Of a stretch of 41,808 nt of DNA, positions 1-9,533 are shown in pieces. Source of the stretch: an uncultured Clostridia bacterium (lineage in GTDB: Bacteria > Bacillota > Clostridia > Christensenellales > Borkfalkiaceae). Position numbers and translations under genes: made by a program. Numbering within the stretch: the first letter of the stretch is position 1; every line of letters starts with the position of its first letter. Below the pieces are notes generated by a model. The model saw only the letters and a program-made list of their open reading frames with translations. It made no database searches and was not told where the DNA came from. Where the stretch lies: positions 1 to 41,808 of the forward strand of contig CAMWNA010000005.1 in assembly GCA_947175515.1 (NCBI GenBank), written 5' to 3'.

Positions 1-345
1 GCTTCCGTTTAATATTATATAACTTATATTTGAATTTTGCAAGAGAGTTTTTATATCCGCAACGGTAAAATTTTTAATCGTCGCGTCCTGCGAGCCGACT
101 ATTTCACAATCCGTAACGATATCCCATAGCGCAACTTTATGCCTTATAAGAAGTTCGCGCTTACCCTCAGTCGTTTGCGGAACTTCCTCTCCGAAATAAG
201 TACAGAGCGTGCGCCAGAATCTGTTTTGCGGATTGCCGTAATAAAATTCTATTTTACGGCTTTTGACGGACGGGAAGCTCCCGAGTATCAGAACTTTGCT
301 GTCTTTATCGTATACAGGCGGAAAGCCCGTTTTAACTTCACTCAT
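1..345 (-). CDS. DNA-deoxyinosine glycosylase, C-terminus cut by contig edge
   Basis: This gene is missing from the ORF track because it runs off the left edge. I translated the reverse strand from the ATG at 345 and found 115 open codons beginning MSEVKTGFPPVYD. The stretch SKVLILGSFPSVKSRK followed by FYYGNPQNRFWR matches my recollection of DNA-deoxyinosine (hypoxanthine) glycosylases of the uracil-DNA-glycosylase superfamily, which remove hypoxanthine formed by adenine deamination. The full protein is normally about 160-170 residues, so roughly the last third is missing. Its ATG overlaps the stop of the M16 peptidase gene in an ATGA junction, so it is translationally coupled at the end of the uvrC-mutS2 operon. 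The family call rests on N-terminal motifs only. Confidence 0.85.
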   Translation of the reverse strand, partial: MSEVKTGFPPVYDKDSKVLILGSFPSVKSRKIEFYYGNPQNRFWRTLCTYFGEEVPQTTEGKRELLIRHKVALWDIVTDCEIVGSQDATIKNFTVADIKTLLQNSNISYIILNGS

Positions 346-1577
346 AACTTCAAAGGCTTGTCCACGTTGCCAACAACGGCAGTCGCAAGGTGCGTTTCGT
401 CAAAATTGCACGCGACTGCTTCCATAACGTCGTCAAGAGTTACTGCCGCAATCTTTTTCACACGCTCCTCAAAGTCGTAAACCTTGCCGCTGTAAATAAG
501 CTCTTTGCCGTATAAAAGCATTTGCGAGCTTGTGCTTTCCTGCGCGAATACTGACGACGCCGTCATCTGCTCTTTACCGCGCATAAATTCCTCGTTGGAA
601 ATATTGTGCTTAATATCTTTTATACAATCGCAAATTGCCTGCGCGCTTTTCATATAGTTTTCGGCGTTGACCCCTGCGTAAACCACGAGCGAACCCGTTT
701 CCGCATACGGAGACACGTAGGAATAAACAGTATATGCAAGTCCAAGCTCCTCCCTGACCTTTTGGAAAAGCCTTGAAGACATACTTCCGCCTAAAACTGA
801 ATTCATAATCTGTGTTGCGTCGAAAAGCCTATCATACCTCTTTACCGAAGGAAACGCCATAGCGAGGTGTACTTGCTCTATATCCTTCTTTTTGAAAAGC
901 GACTGACCGGCAAGCGTTACCGGAACAGGCGCGTTATCGGAAGGCGCCGAGTGAACGCCTGCGAAGAAGTCTTCCGCAAGCTTTTCGGCAACAGAAATAT
1001 CGATATTTCCGGCCATTGAAATTACGATATTTTCAGGAGTATAACGCTTTTTTAGATAGTCGTAAATATCGGATCTTGTAAATCCGTTTACGTTTTTACG
1101 GCTGCCGAGAATATTTCTGCCGTAGCCGCGTTCACCGAAGTACGCGCGTGCAAGCAAATCCAAGCAATAATCGTCGGGGGTATCGTCGTTCATATTTATT
1201 TCTTCAACTATAACGCCCTTTTCACGCACCATTTCGTCCTCGGGAAAGGTACTGTTTAAGAACAGGTCGGAAAGTATTTCAAACGCTTCAGCCGCGTGTC
1301 CTGTCGTAGATTTTGCGTAATAGCAAGTAATATCTTTTGAAGTAAAAGCGTTTACCTGCGCGCCGATTCTGTCCATTTCATCCGACAGAGCAAAAGCAGA
1401 ACGCTTCTTCGTGCCCTTGAACATCATATGTTCGATAAAATGGGAAATGCCGTCCTCTTTATCGTTTTCCACACTTGCGCCCGTGTGAACAATAATTCCC
1501 ATAGTTACGGACATAAGCCCCTGCATTTGTTTCACAATAAGTCTGATACCGTTTTCAAATTTTTTGTAATGAACCAT
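342..1577 (-). CDS. M16 (pitrilysin) family zinc peptidase
   Basis: The 411-residue protein carries the inverted zinc motif HFIEH at residues 46-50, inside the context ISHFIEHMMFKGT typical of M16 peptidases. A downstream acidic stretch (GVIVEEINM) supplies the expected distal glutamate, and the C-terminal half has the YSYVSPYAETG segment that corresponds to the R/Y region of the inactive-like domain. It is a one-chain M16B-type enzyme, probably cytoplasmic because no signal peptide is seen. The start ATG overlaps the stop of the upstream deacetylase by one base (TAATG) and its stop overlaps the next gene. The pairing with a YlxY-like deacetylase is the same as the ylxY-mlpA neighbourhood known in Bacillus, so the natural counterpart is MlpA/YmxG. 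The natural substrate is unknown. Confidence 0.92.
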   Translation of the reverse strand: MVHYKKFENGIRLIVKQMQGLMSVTMGIIVHTGASVENDKEDGISHFIEHMMFKGTKKRSAFALSDEMDRIGAQVNAFTSKDITCYYAKSTTGHAAEAFEILSDLFLNSTFPEDEMVREKGVIVEEINMNDDTPDDYCLDLLARAYFGERGYGRNILGSRKNVNGFTRSDIYDYLKKRYTPENIVISMAGNIDISVAEKLAEDFFAGVHSAPSDNAPVPVTLAGQSLFKKKDIEQVHLAMAFPSVKRYDRLFDATQIMNSVLGGSMSSRLFQKVREELGLAYTVYSYVSPYAETGSLVVYAGVNAENYMKSAQAICDCIKDIKHNISNEEFMRGKEQMTASSVFAQESTSSQMLLYGKELIYSGKVYDFEERVKKIAAVTLDDVMEAVACNFDETHLATAVVGNVDKPLKL

Positions 1578-2278
1578 TATACTCCTAAATTTTGCGAGAC
1601 CGTAACGGCAGTTAAACCGTTATCTCTTATGTAAGTTAATATCTTAGGCAAAGCCGTAACAGTGCAATCCGTAGGATGCATCAATACGAATTCGCCGTTC
1701 GTCAAATTTTTTGTGGCACGGCTGACTATTAAGTCAACGTCTTTATCGCGCCAGTCGATTGTGTCCCTGCTCCACATTATAACCTTTAAACCAAGAGATT
1801 CGCAAGCGTTTAGCGTTGCTTCGTTAAAAGCGCCCGAAGGCGGTGCAAAAAGCGTTATGTGCGTGTTGCAAATCATATTTAAAAGTTTGACGCTGGGGCG
1901 TATTTCTTCCAAGTTCGCGTCGTATGAAAAGCGCGAATGATCTTTATGAAAATATCCGTGACTTGCAATTTCGTGACCGCGCGCATAAATTTCACGGACG
2001 CAATCTACGTTATCGTCAGCCCAGCTACCGCCTATAAAGAAAGTTGACTTAGCTCCGTACTCGTCAAGCACGTTCAAAATTTCAAGCACGTTTTCCGTAT
2101 GCTCGTAAACGTTAAACATTAACGATACGCCTTCGCCCTTTTCGGCGCTGTAATAGAGATTGGAATTTTCTTTTGATACGGCAACGGCGTTTCCGCCGAA
2201 AAAGCCGATAAGCGACACTGCCAGAACAATCACGAGCAGTAAACAGTTGGTTATTACGGTTACAAATTTACTTTTCAA
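1577..2278 (-). CDS. YlxY-like polysaccharide deacetylase family protein, probably catalytically altered
   Basis: The 233-residue protein has an N-terminal membrane anchor or signal (about residues 7-27) followed by a NodB-fold domain. The HxxxH metal motif is present as HGYFH (107-111), and later motifs are recognisable (APPSG, MWSRDTIDW, VLMHPTD). Motif 1, normally TFDDG, reads MFNVYEH here, so the catalytic base and metal-binding aspartates are absent, and the motif 3 arginine is alanine. This resembles the sporulation-associated YlxY/PdaB branch rather than an ordinary chitin deacetylase. The start is TTG with an AGGGG Shine-Dalgarno 8 nt upstream, and no in-frame ATG exists before the membrane segment. 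It lies 62 bp after mutS2, next to the M16 peptidase. Confidence 0.85.
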   Translation of the reverse strand: MKSKFVTVITNCLLLVIVLAVSLIGFFGGNAVAVSKENSNLYYSAEKGEGVSLMFNVYEHTENVLEILNVLDEYGAKSTFFIGGSWADDNVDCVREIYARGHEIASHGYFHKDHSRFSYDANLEEIRPSVKLLNMICNTHITLFAPPSGAFNEATLNACESLGLKVIMWSRDTIDWRDKDVDLIVSRATKNLTNGEFVLMHPTDCTVTALPKILTYIRDNGLTAVTVSQNLGV

Positions 2279-2340
2279 TTAGTTTACCCCTAAACATTAA
2301 ATACTATTTATATAATATTACGAATAAGGGTAATTCTTGA

Positions 2341-4719
2341 CTATTTAAGCTTTATAATAGTAACTCCCGTTTCACCCTCGCCGTATCTGCCGAGGCGGTA
2401 AGATTCAACGTTTTTATGCCGCGCCAAATGTCTTGATATGGCGTTTTTTAGTTTGCCGGTGCCGACGCCGTGAATTACTTTAATTTCTTCCAGATTATCC
2501 GTGACCGCGCGATCGATAAAATTATCCACCTCGTACAAGGCTTCCTCTACCGTTAGCCCCAAAACGTTGATTTCAAGCACAGGCTGCGTATTTGAAGAAA
2601 AATTTTTAATTATTTTGACCTTATCTTTTGCGTTTAAATTTTTGTTGTTGGTTTCCGCATTTCCGTCTATTAAAAGGTCTGAAACCTTACAGCGCAGCGT
2701 CATTCCGCCGCAGGAAATTTCCGCCTCGCCCTTTTTTTGCGAATAATTAATAACCTGCCCGTAGCACTGCATAAGATTTATAAAAACTCTGTGTCCGGCT
2801 TTCAGATTATCTTTCGTAGCCTGAACCAAGCCCGTTACGTTCGTACTGGAATTTTCCTCGTCGTAAGAAATATCTTCAAGTCTGTTTTTGAGTGTTCTTG
2901 CTTTTATTAAATCGCTTTCCGACACGTTATCTGCTTTGAATATCTTCTCTATTTCGTTTAAAATTTCTTCCGCCCGTTCGGTGCGCTCCGCAATAATTCT
3001 TCTACTTTCAACCCGCGCAGAACGCGAAATTTTTTCCTTCTCCTTTTCTAGCGCTTCGCTTTGGATTTTTAGTTCAGCCAGCTTTAAGTTCCACTCACGC
3101 TCCAGCGCAATCGCGGCAGAAAGTCTTTCCTCTGCTTCAAGTCGGCTTTCTTCCGCGCGGTGTAAAACGTTTTCAAAGCTTTTTGCTCCCTCGGAAAGAA
3201 ACCCCACAGCGTCGTTTAAAATGCTTTCGCTCATACCCAGTCTTCTAGAAATTGCCAAAGCGTTGCTTGCGCCGGCAAGCCCTATTTTAATGCTATACAG
3301 GGGCTTTAAGGTGTTTGCGTCAAACTCCATACTGGCATTTTCAATTCTATTAAAGCTATAAGCAAACTCTTTAAGCGGAGTAAAGTGCGTCGTCACAATG
3401 CCCTTACACCCTTTGCTTAAAAGGTGTTTAACCACGGCTTTTGCAATAGCCTGCCCTTCGTCGGGGTTAGTACCGCCGCCGAGTTCGTCGATTAAAACAA
3501 GGCTATTTGCATTCGCTTTGTTGCAGATATTAATAATATTTATGACGTGCGATGAGAAAGTTGAAAGGCTTTCTTCAATGCTTTGGCTGTCCCCTATATC
3601 GCAGAAAACGTTTTCAAACACAGAAACGCTGCTGCCTACCGCCGCAGGAATAAACAAACCGCACGCTGACATAAGACAGAAAAGACCGCACATTTTAAGC
3701 GTTACGGTTTTACCGCCTGTATTTGCGCCGCTTAAAACAAGAAAATCATAATCCGAGCCAAGCTCGATTGAAACAGGCACAATATTGGTTGCGTCGATTA
3801 AAGGATGTCTGCCCTTAATTATGTTTATATATCCCTTGCCGTTGACCTGCGGTTTTGTACAGTGCAGCTTATAGCAATATTCCGCACGTGCAAAATCTGC
3901 GTCTATCTGTGCAAGTATTTCCATATTGAGTTTCAACTGCTCGCTTACCGACCCGATTCGGACAGAAAGAGATTTCAAAATTGCCTCAACCTCCTCGCGC
4001 TCGTCAATAGTAAGCGAAATCAACTCGTTGTTTAGCTCTAAAACGTATTCAGGTTCGATAAAGAAAGTTGCTCCCGTCTGAGAACGGTCGTGAACGAAAC
4101 CGCACACCTGATTTTTGTACTCAGCCTTGACGGGTATTACGTATCTATCGTTTCTTATAGTTACTATTCCGTCCTGCAAAAACTGCTTATCCTTTGTAAG
4201 ATATTCCGAAAGCTTTGTTCGGATTTTTTCATTCAGGCTTTTAATTCTGCTTCTTATGGTATACAGTCTGTCGCTTGCATAGTCGCTTACAGCGTCTTTT
4301 GAAATTATCTTTGTACAAACCTCATCCTCAAGCGAACGGTCAAAATACAGCTTTGCAGTTCTTTTGCGCATAATTTCGAAAGATTCATCGCTAATGCGGT
4401 CAATCCCGTCGCAAGCAATTCGTGCCGAGCGCAAAAGAGCAACGCATTCAAGTAATTCTCCGCAAGACAGGGCAGCGCCCTTTGCCGCTCTGTCAACAAC
4501 TTCTGTTAAATCAGTAAAATATTCAACTTTGCTTACGCCGTATTTATAAAGAAGCTTGTCGCACTCCTCGGTTGCGGCAAGGCGGCAGCTTACTTCAGAC
4601 AAATCTGCTGAAGGCAGGCAAGTTTCTATTATCCTTCTTCCGCCTTCAAGCACGGCAAATTCACTCACCAATGCAAGAATTTTATTAAGTTCCAGTCTTT
4701 CCTGATCTCTTAAATCCAT
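2341..4719 (-). CDS. mutS2: MutS2 ATPase/endonuclease
   Basis: The length of 792 residues is normal for MutS2. The MutS-like core and clamp (roughly 1-300) lead to a Walker A motif GANTGGKT at 331-338 and a Walker B with signature LVLIDELGGGTNPDEG. A long coiled-coil region follows (about 510-620), and a C-terminal Smr nuclease domain with IKVIHGVGTGKLKNAI lies near residues 735-792. MutS2 lacks the mismatch-reading domain of MutS; the family acts on branched or recombination DNA and, in Bacillus, on collided ribosomes. The ATG directly abuts the stop of the U32 gene (TAG then ATG), so translation is coupled. Confidence 0.97.
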   Translation of the reverse strand: MDLRDQERLELNKILALVSEFAVLEGGRRIIETCLPSADLSEVSCRLAATEECDKLLYKYGVSKVEYFTDLTEVVDRAAKGAALSCGELLECVALLRSARIACDGIDRISDESFEIMRKRTAKLYFDRSLEDEVCTKIISKDAVSDYASDRLYTIRSRIKSLNEKIRTKLSEYLTKDKQFLQDGIVTIRNDRYVIPVKAEYKNQVCGFVHDRSQTGATFFIEPEYVLELNNELISLTIDEREEVEAILKSLSVRIGSVSEQLKLNMEILAQIDADFARAEYCYKLHCTKPQVNGKGYINIIKGRHPLIDATNIVPVSIELGSDYDFLVLSGANTGGKTVTLKMCGLFCLMSACGLFIPAAVGSSVSVFENVFCDIGDSQSIEESLSTFSSHVINIINICNKANANSLVLIDELGGGTNPDEGQAIAKAVVKHLLSKGCKGIVTTHFTPLKEFAYSFNRIENASMEFDANTLKPLYSIKIGLAGASNALAISRRLGMSESILNDAVGFLSEGAKSFENVLHRAEESRLEAEERLSAAIALEREWNLKLAELKIQSEALEKEKEKISRSARVESRRIIAERTERAEEILNEIEKIFKADNVSESDLIKARTLKNRLEDISYDEENSSTNVTGLVQATKDNLKAGHRVFINLMQCYGQVINYSQKKGEAEISCGGMTLRCKVSDLLIDGNAETNNKNLNAKDKVKIIKNFSSNTQPVLEINVLGLTVEEALYEVDNFIDRAVTDNLEEIKVIHGVGTGKLKNAISRHLARHKNVESYRLGRYGEGETGVTIIKLK

Positions 4720-6885
4720 CTATTCAATCCCGTTTGCGGAGTGACCGCGCGTATAGTTTGTGAATACTTTTTCAAGCTCTTTCGCGTTTTGTGCAACTTT
4801 AACAGTATTTTCATTGCATAGAGAAAAGTCAAACAGCTTGCCTGCCGAAATATCTTTTGAAATCAAATCAGAACAGTTATAAACTTCAAAGCGGCATTCA
4901 GAGGTTTTGTATCTGCGTAAAGGGAACTTGCGACCGGCTGAATCGGTAAGCGTGTATATGGAACGTTTATCGCAGCTTGCACACTTTTTTTCGAACGGGC
5001 AATAAATAAGATCCATTACCTTGATGTTGCCTGCAATAAGGTAAAAGGAATTTTTGGTTGAAAGCTCCCTTGCCTCTTTTTCCGTCAACTCTTTCGATAT
5101 GCAAATATAGTCTGCTACACAAAGCTTTAAGGATAACGTATTTGTAATATTGAAGCCCGTACCGGCAAAAAATTTTACGTCAAGCTCTTTTGCAAGTTTT
5201 AACCCGTAATACGAGTCGCAGTAAATTCCGTCAAATTTTTTTGCAACGGATTTCACTTTTTCAATTTCTTCCCCAGTCAGATACGGTGGAAGATACAGAA
5301 ATTTTTCCCCGTCGAAAATTTCTGCTAAAAACTGAAAGTCATTAAAATAATCGTTTGGTTTGAAAATGCCTATATCTGCCTTTAAATTTTTAAAGCTGGT
5401 GCAGATAGCCGCAGTTTTATTATTATTTGCGGTTTTGACGCCATAAAAGTTAAAATCTGCCGTGATTTTAGCGTTTTTGCTAGCAGTATGCGTGGCATAG
5501 TACTCCGCAAACACTGACCGTCTGAGAGAATTAAGTTCAGACTTAGGTAAAAACACCTCGTCTGCTTCAATATCACCAAACTCAACCGAGAACGGGTACG
5601 TATCGGTTTTTTTAAAGCAGCCCTTAATTTCCTCAATACTCAGCGGTCTGTTTTGTGCAGACTGCAAAACAGAACTTCCATAAAACTTATAACCGTTAAT
5701 TGCAATTTCCGCGCGACAGCCGGCTTTAAAACTTGCGGAAATATTTATCGGCAACGTACGCTTTGCTTCAAGCAATTTTTTATTTAACAAAGTATCGGTA
5801 GTTATGAAAACTTTATCGCCGTTTTTAAGCCTGTCGCGTGTGTTTATAATAAAGCCGCTTTTCGCCTCGCCGCCGTATACTCCTCCGCCGATTTCCTTAC
5901 CGCTACGGAGAATTTTAAAGCCGTCCCCATTCGAAAGCTTATCCAATGTTTGGCAAATATATTTTCCGTTTTCAACTTTTATAACGCCTATAAATTCACC
6001 AATATGCCCCTGCACAGCAGATGAAAGAAAACTTTTATCCTGCCCGAAAGCAAGCCCTTTCGTGTAATTGCCGCGGTTGTACGTACGCTTTAGCGCATTT
6101 AAATCGCCGCGTATTCCATTTAATAAGTTTCTGTAATAGCTTACTGAAGCGGAAACATATTCGGGGCGCCTCATTCTTCCTTCAATCTTAAAGGATGTAA
6201 CGCCCGCGTCAATCAGTTTATTAATATCCTCTCCTACGCACAAATCGGACAACGAAAGCCTGTACGCTTCCTCCTCGAAACCGTTTCTGTTAACGGAATA
6301 CAACTTTCTGCACGGCTGTTTGCACCTGCCGCGGTTGCCGCTGTTTCCTCCTGCAAAAGAGGACATATAACACTGTCCTGAAAAACACGTACACAACGCG
6401 CCTTGAATGAAAGCCTCAGTTTCAATTATTTTACTAATTTCTTTAATATCCGCAAGCTTTGTTTCCCTTGCTAAAATTACCCTGTCGAATCCGTATTCCT
6501 TTGCAAGTCTCGCCCCGTAAACGTTGCACGTTCCTGCTTGAGTGGATAAATGGAGTTTAATTTGCGGAAAGCTTTCTTTAAGATATTTTCCAAGAAAAAT
6601 ATCCTGAATTATAATTGCGTCCGCTCCGCTATTCCAAACCTCTGCGGCAGATTTCAAAAAATCTTCAAGCTCGCTGTTTTTTACTACAGTATTCAATGCG
6701 ACATAAACCTTTACGCCGAATAAATGAGCATAACCGCATAAATCCACCAACTTTTCAAGATTAAAATTTTCCGCAGAACTTCTGGCAGAAAATCTATCTA
6801 AACCCAGATATATTGCATCCGCTCCTGCATTTATAGCAGCAAGCGCGCAGCTTTGTCCGCCCGCAGGCGCTAATATTTCAGACAT
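4720..6885 (-). CDS. U32 family protein, long RlhA-like type
   Basis: The 721-residue protein begins with the U32 signature LAPAGGQSCALAAINAGADAIY. It carries a cysteine cluster at about C165, C167, C172, C188 and C192 (LCTCFSGQCYMSS and RCKQPCRKL), which in this family is thought to hold an iron-sulfur cluster. The middle is a DUF3656-like region, and the C-terminus has a further cysteine set (CPFEKKCASCDKR). This architecture matches E. coli RlhA, which hydroxylates cytidine 2501 of 23S rRNA, more than the shorter TrhP tRNA hydroxylases, but the family has many paralogues, so the RNA target is not certain. The 'peptidase' label is historical. It sits 4 bp after the HAD gene and abuts mutS2. 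Confidence 0.88.
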   Translation of the reverse strand: MSEILAPAGGQSCALAAINAGADAIYLGLDRFSARSSAENFNLEKLVDLCGYAHLFGVKVYVALNTVVKNSELEDFLKSAAEVWNSGADAIIIQDIFLGKYLKESFPQIKLHLSTQAGTCNVYGARLAKEYGFDRVILARETKLADIKEISKIIETEAFIQGALCTCFSGQCYMSSFAGGNSGNRGRCKQPCRKLYSVNRNGFEEEAYRLSLSDLCVGEDINKLIDAGVTSFKIEGRMRRPEYVSASVSYYRNLLNGIRGDLNALKRTYNRGNYTKGLAFGQDKSFLSSAVQGHIGEFIGVIKVENGKYICQTLDKLSNGDGFKILRSGKEIGGGVYGGEAKSGFIINTRDRLKNGDKVFITTDTLLNKKLLEAKRTLPINISASFKAGCRAEIAINGYKFYGSSVLQSAQNRPLSIEEIKGCFKKTDTYPFSVEFGDIEADEVFLPKSELNSLRRSVFAEYYATHTASKNAKITADFNFYGVKTANNNKTAAICTSFKNLKADIGIFKPNDYFNDFQFLAEIFDGEKFLYLPPYLTGEEIEKVKSVAKKFDGIYCDSYYGLKLAKELDVKFFAGTGFNITNTLSLKLCVADYICISKELTEKEARELSTKNSFYLIAGNIKVMDLIYCPFEKKCASCDKRSIYTLTDSAGRKFPLRRYKTSECRFEVYNCSDLISKDISAGKLFDFSLCNENTVKVAQNAKELEKVFTNYTRGHSANGIE

Positions 6886-6889
6886 AGTA

Positions 6890-7711
6890 CTATACTAACC
6901 CGAATTTTTCTATAATTTGCGCCACTGCGCCGTCATTGTTGGTAACTGAAATAAAGTCCGCAATCTCTTTAAGTTCTTCTACTGCATTCCCTACGGCAAC
7001 GCCTAAGCCTGCGGCTTCAACCATTGACATATCGTTTAGGTTATCGCCTATAGCTATGGAACGCTTATTGTCAACGCCGTAATGATTAATCAGATATTTC
7101 AAAGCTTCGCCCTTTGTTGAGCCGTAGGGAGAAATTTCTACCAATACCTTTGCGCTGCAAGTCACGTCAAATCGATCTCCGAAACGCGACTTTATTTTGT
7201 TATACAACTCCGCCCTTTCCTCCGGCAAAACAAGACAAGCTATTTTTTGGCAATCTTTTCCGTTCTTTAAAACCATATCCTTTATGCTTTTAACAGAGAT
7301 TGCATCGACGCCCGTAATTTCTTCATAAAGCTTTAAATGCTTCTCGTTCTTATTGATATTTGTGTATAATACCTCGTCGCTATAAACGTTTATATTTGCT
7401 TTAATACTTTCAAGATATTTGCAGATTTCCGCCGCATCTTCAAAGCTTATACCTCCGCATCTAATTATCTTTCCGCTTACTATATCTGCAATGACTGTTC
7501 CTTGATAAGCGGCAACTAATCCTTTCAGACCAAGCCCTCGGACGCAAGGCAAAATAGAACGCAACATTCTGCCTGTACAAACAGCGAATATTCCGCCGGC
7601 AGTAACATATTCGTTTATAGCGGCTTGTACGTTTTCCGGAATCCGGTTTTTATCGTTTAAAAGCGTTCCGTCGCAGTCGGAAACTATCAGTTCATAATTT
7701 AGCTTTTTCAT
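6890..7711 (-). CDS. Cof-type HAD-IIB family phosphatase
   Basis: The 273-residue protein starts with the HAD motif I DCDGTLLND (around residues 12-20). The C-terminus holds motifs III and IV: the lysine in STKGEAL and the aspartates of AIGDNLNDMSM. A C2B cap lies between them (about 85-190). Members remove phosphate from small molecules such as sugar phosphates, nucleotides or flavin and pyridoxal derivatives; the sequence alone does not show which. Its start overlaps the uvrC stop in an ATGA junction, so it is translated with uvrC, although no functional link to DNA repair is evident. Confidence 0.9.
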   Translation of the reverse strand: MKKLNYELIVSDCDGTLLNDKNRIPENVQAAINEYVTAGGIFAVCTGRMLRSILPCVRGLGLKGLVAAYQGTVIADIVSGKIIRCGGISFEDAAEICKYLESIKANINVYSDEVLYTNINKNEKHLKLYEEITGVDAISVKSIKDMVLKNGKDCQKIACLVLPEERAELYNKIKSRFGDRFDVTCSAKVLVEISPYGSTKGEALKYLINHYGVDNKRSIAIGDNLNDMSMVEAAGLGVAVGNAVEELKEIADFISVTNNDGAVAQIIEKFGLV

Positions 7712-9519
7712 AAATTTTCTTCAAAGTAAGTTTTAATTTTTTCTGCAAGACTTCTGCCTATACCTTCGCAACCCGCAAGCTCGTCAATACTTGCACTCAT
7801 AATTTTATCAAGAGTTCCAAACTTTTCCAACAACGCAATTCGCTTAACCTTTCCCACACCGTCGATTTCCGTAAGCACGCTTTCAAGATTACGCTTCGAG
7901 TGAATATTCCTGAAATAGGTTATAGCAAATCTGTGCGCTTCGTCCCTGATTCTTTGCAGCATTTTAAGCGAATAATCCCTGTGGGAAATTTTAACGCTTT
8001 CTTCGCTGTTCAACGTAAACACTTCTTCCTCTCGCTTGGCAAGCGAAATGAGTTCTATTCCGAAAACGTTCAAATTATCGAAAATTTGTTTTACTGCGGA
8101 AAGCTGACCCTTGCCGCCGTCAATTATAATTAAATCGGGTTTTGGGAAGCGTTCTTCCCCGTCCGTACCAAGTTTGGAAAGTCTGCGCGTCAATACCTCC
8201 TGCAAAGACGCAAAATCGTTTGCGCCTTCAACAGTCTTTATTCTGAACCTGCGGTAACTGCTTCTGTCGGCTTCGCCGTCGATAAACACTACCATTGAGC
8301 CGACCTTGTCAACGCCGCTGATATTGGAAATATCGTAGCACTCCATTCGGCGCGGATATTTTTCAAGCTTTAAAAGCTCCAGCAAACGTTTACAAGCATT
8401 CACCGTCATATCGTCGCGATGCTTGATTTTATCAATTGACTTTTCAAGATATTCCGCCACGTTCTTTTGTGCCATTTTTAAAAGCTGTGCTTTCAAGCCC
8501 TGCTTTGCAAGCGTCACTTCTACAGTTTTATCAAACTTTTCTTTAAAATAACTTTGTAAAAGCTCCTTTTCGCAAAAGTCTTCAACAATAATTTCCGATG
8601 GTATTTCGTGGTTTGAATAGTATTGAATTACGAACCCTGTCAGCGCTTCACCGTCAGACATATGCGCCTCGTCCAGTGCATAATTTGCTCCGCCCTGCAT
8701 AAAGCCTTTACGAGTTACCAATACGTTAATAGCGGAATACAATCCGTTTGTTGCGTACGCAAGAATATCCGCATCAATATACTTTCCGATTGCCGTGATA
8801 CGCTTAGCTTCTAGCTTTGAAAGCATTGCTAGCTTGTTTTTATAGTCAAGCGCAAGCTCAAAATTTTCACCGTCCGCGGCGGAAAGCATTTTGTTTTTTA
8901 AAACGCGTTCTGCATCCTTATAATTCCCGTCAAGAAATTCAAGAGCCTTTTTAACTTGATTTGAATATTCGTCTCTATTTACCTTATGCGCACAGGGAGC
9001 CGTACAGCGCTGAATATGGTAATTTAAACACTCCCTCTTTGGCTTTTCAGAAACTTGCGTATGACATAAACGAACGTTGAAAGTGAGCTGTAACGTATCT
9101 AAAATATCTTTACAACTGATACCACCCATGTACGGTCCGAAATAGCGGTTGCCGTCCTTTTTAATCTTGCGCGTTATACAAAAGTTAGGAAATTCTTCCT
9201 TTAAATTTGCTTTAATGTAAGGATAAGTTTTATCATCCTTTAAAAGAATATTGTATTTCGGCTTGTACTTCTTAATAAGGTTGTTTTCAAGCGCCAGCGC
9301 GTCAATTTCGCTGTTTGTTATGATGTAATTGAAATCACGTATATTTTCAACCATTTTCATAACTTTTTGCGGTTTCGGCGAATTATGGAAATACTGGCGC
9401 ACCCTGTTTTTCAGCACGCGCGCCTTACCGACGTATATCACGTTTGAATAGCCGTCAAGCATTATATATACCCCCGGATTGTCCGGAAGAAGCTTAAGTT
9501 TTTCCTTTATTACATCCAT
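7708..9519 (-). CDS. uvrC: Excinuclease ABC subunit C
   Basis: The 603-residue length and layout are those of UvrC. The GIY-YIG nuclease domain is at the N-terminus (GVYIMLDGY then IYVGKA), a UVR domain lies near residues 200-235, an RNase H-like nuclease core begins at MECYDISNISG (about 390), and helix-hairpin-helix motifs close the protein (LTEIDGVGKVKRIALL, LAGCEGIGRSLAEKI). It makes both incisions in nucleotide excision repair with UvrA and UvrB, which are encoded about 22 kb away. It leads the long minus-strand operon. The promoter is so close that the transcript leader would be only about 8 nt, without a Shine-Dalgarno. Confidence 0.98.
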   Translation of the reverse strand: MDVIKEKLKLLPDNPGVYIMLDGYSNVIYVGKARVLKNRVRQYFHNSPKPQKVMKMVENIRDFNYIITNSEIDALALENNLIKKYKPKYNILLKDDKTYPYIKANLKEEFPNFCITRKIKKDGNRYFGPYMGGISCKDILDTLQLTFNVRLCHTQVSEKPKRECLNYHIQRCTAPCAHKVNRDEYSNQVKKALEFLDGNYKDAERVLKNKMLSAADGENFELALDYKNKLAMLSKLEAKRITAIGKYIDADILAYATNGLYSAINVLVTRKGFMQGGANYALDEAHMSDGEALTGFVIQYYSNHEIPSEIIVEDFCEKELLQSYFKEKFDKTVEVTLAKQGLKAQLLKMAQKNVAEYLEKSIDKIKHRDDMTVNACKRLLELLKLEKYPRRMECYDISNISGVDKVGSMVVFIDGEADRSSYRRFRIKTVEGANDFASLQEVLTRRLSKLGTDGEERFPKPDLIIIDGGKGQLSAVKQIFDNLNVFGIELISLAKREEEVFTLNSEESVKISHRDYSLKMLQRIRDEAHRFAITYFRNIHSKRNLESVLTEIDGVGKVKRIALLEKFGTLDKIMSASIDELAGCEGIGRSLAEKIKTYFEENL

Positions 9520-9533
9520 AACCGCTATTTTTA

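Noticed and set aside
139-480. Plus-strand 113-aa ORF at the left edge
   Set aside because: It is the shadow of the partial deoxyinosine glycosylase and the end of the M16 peptidase, both with clear family motifs.
2888-3361. Serine-rich plus-strand 157-aa ORF
   Set aside because: It is the antisense shadow of the MutS2 coiled-coil region, whose codon bias creates an open frame.
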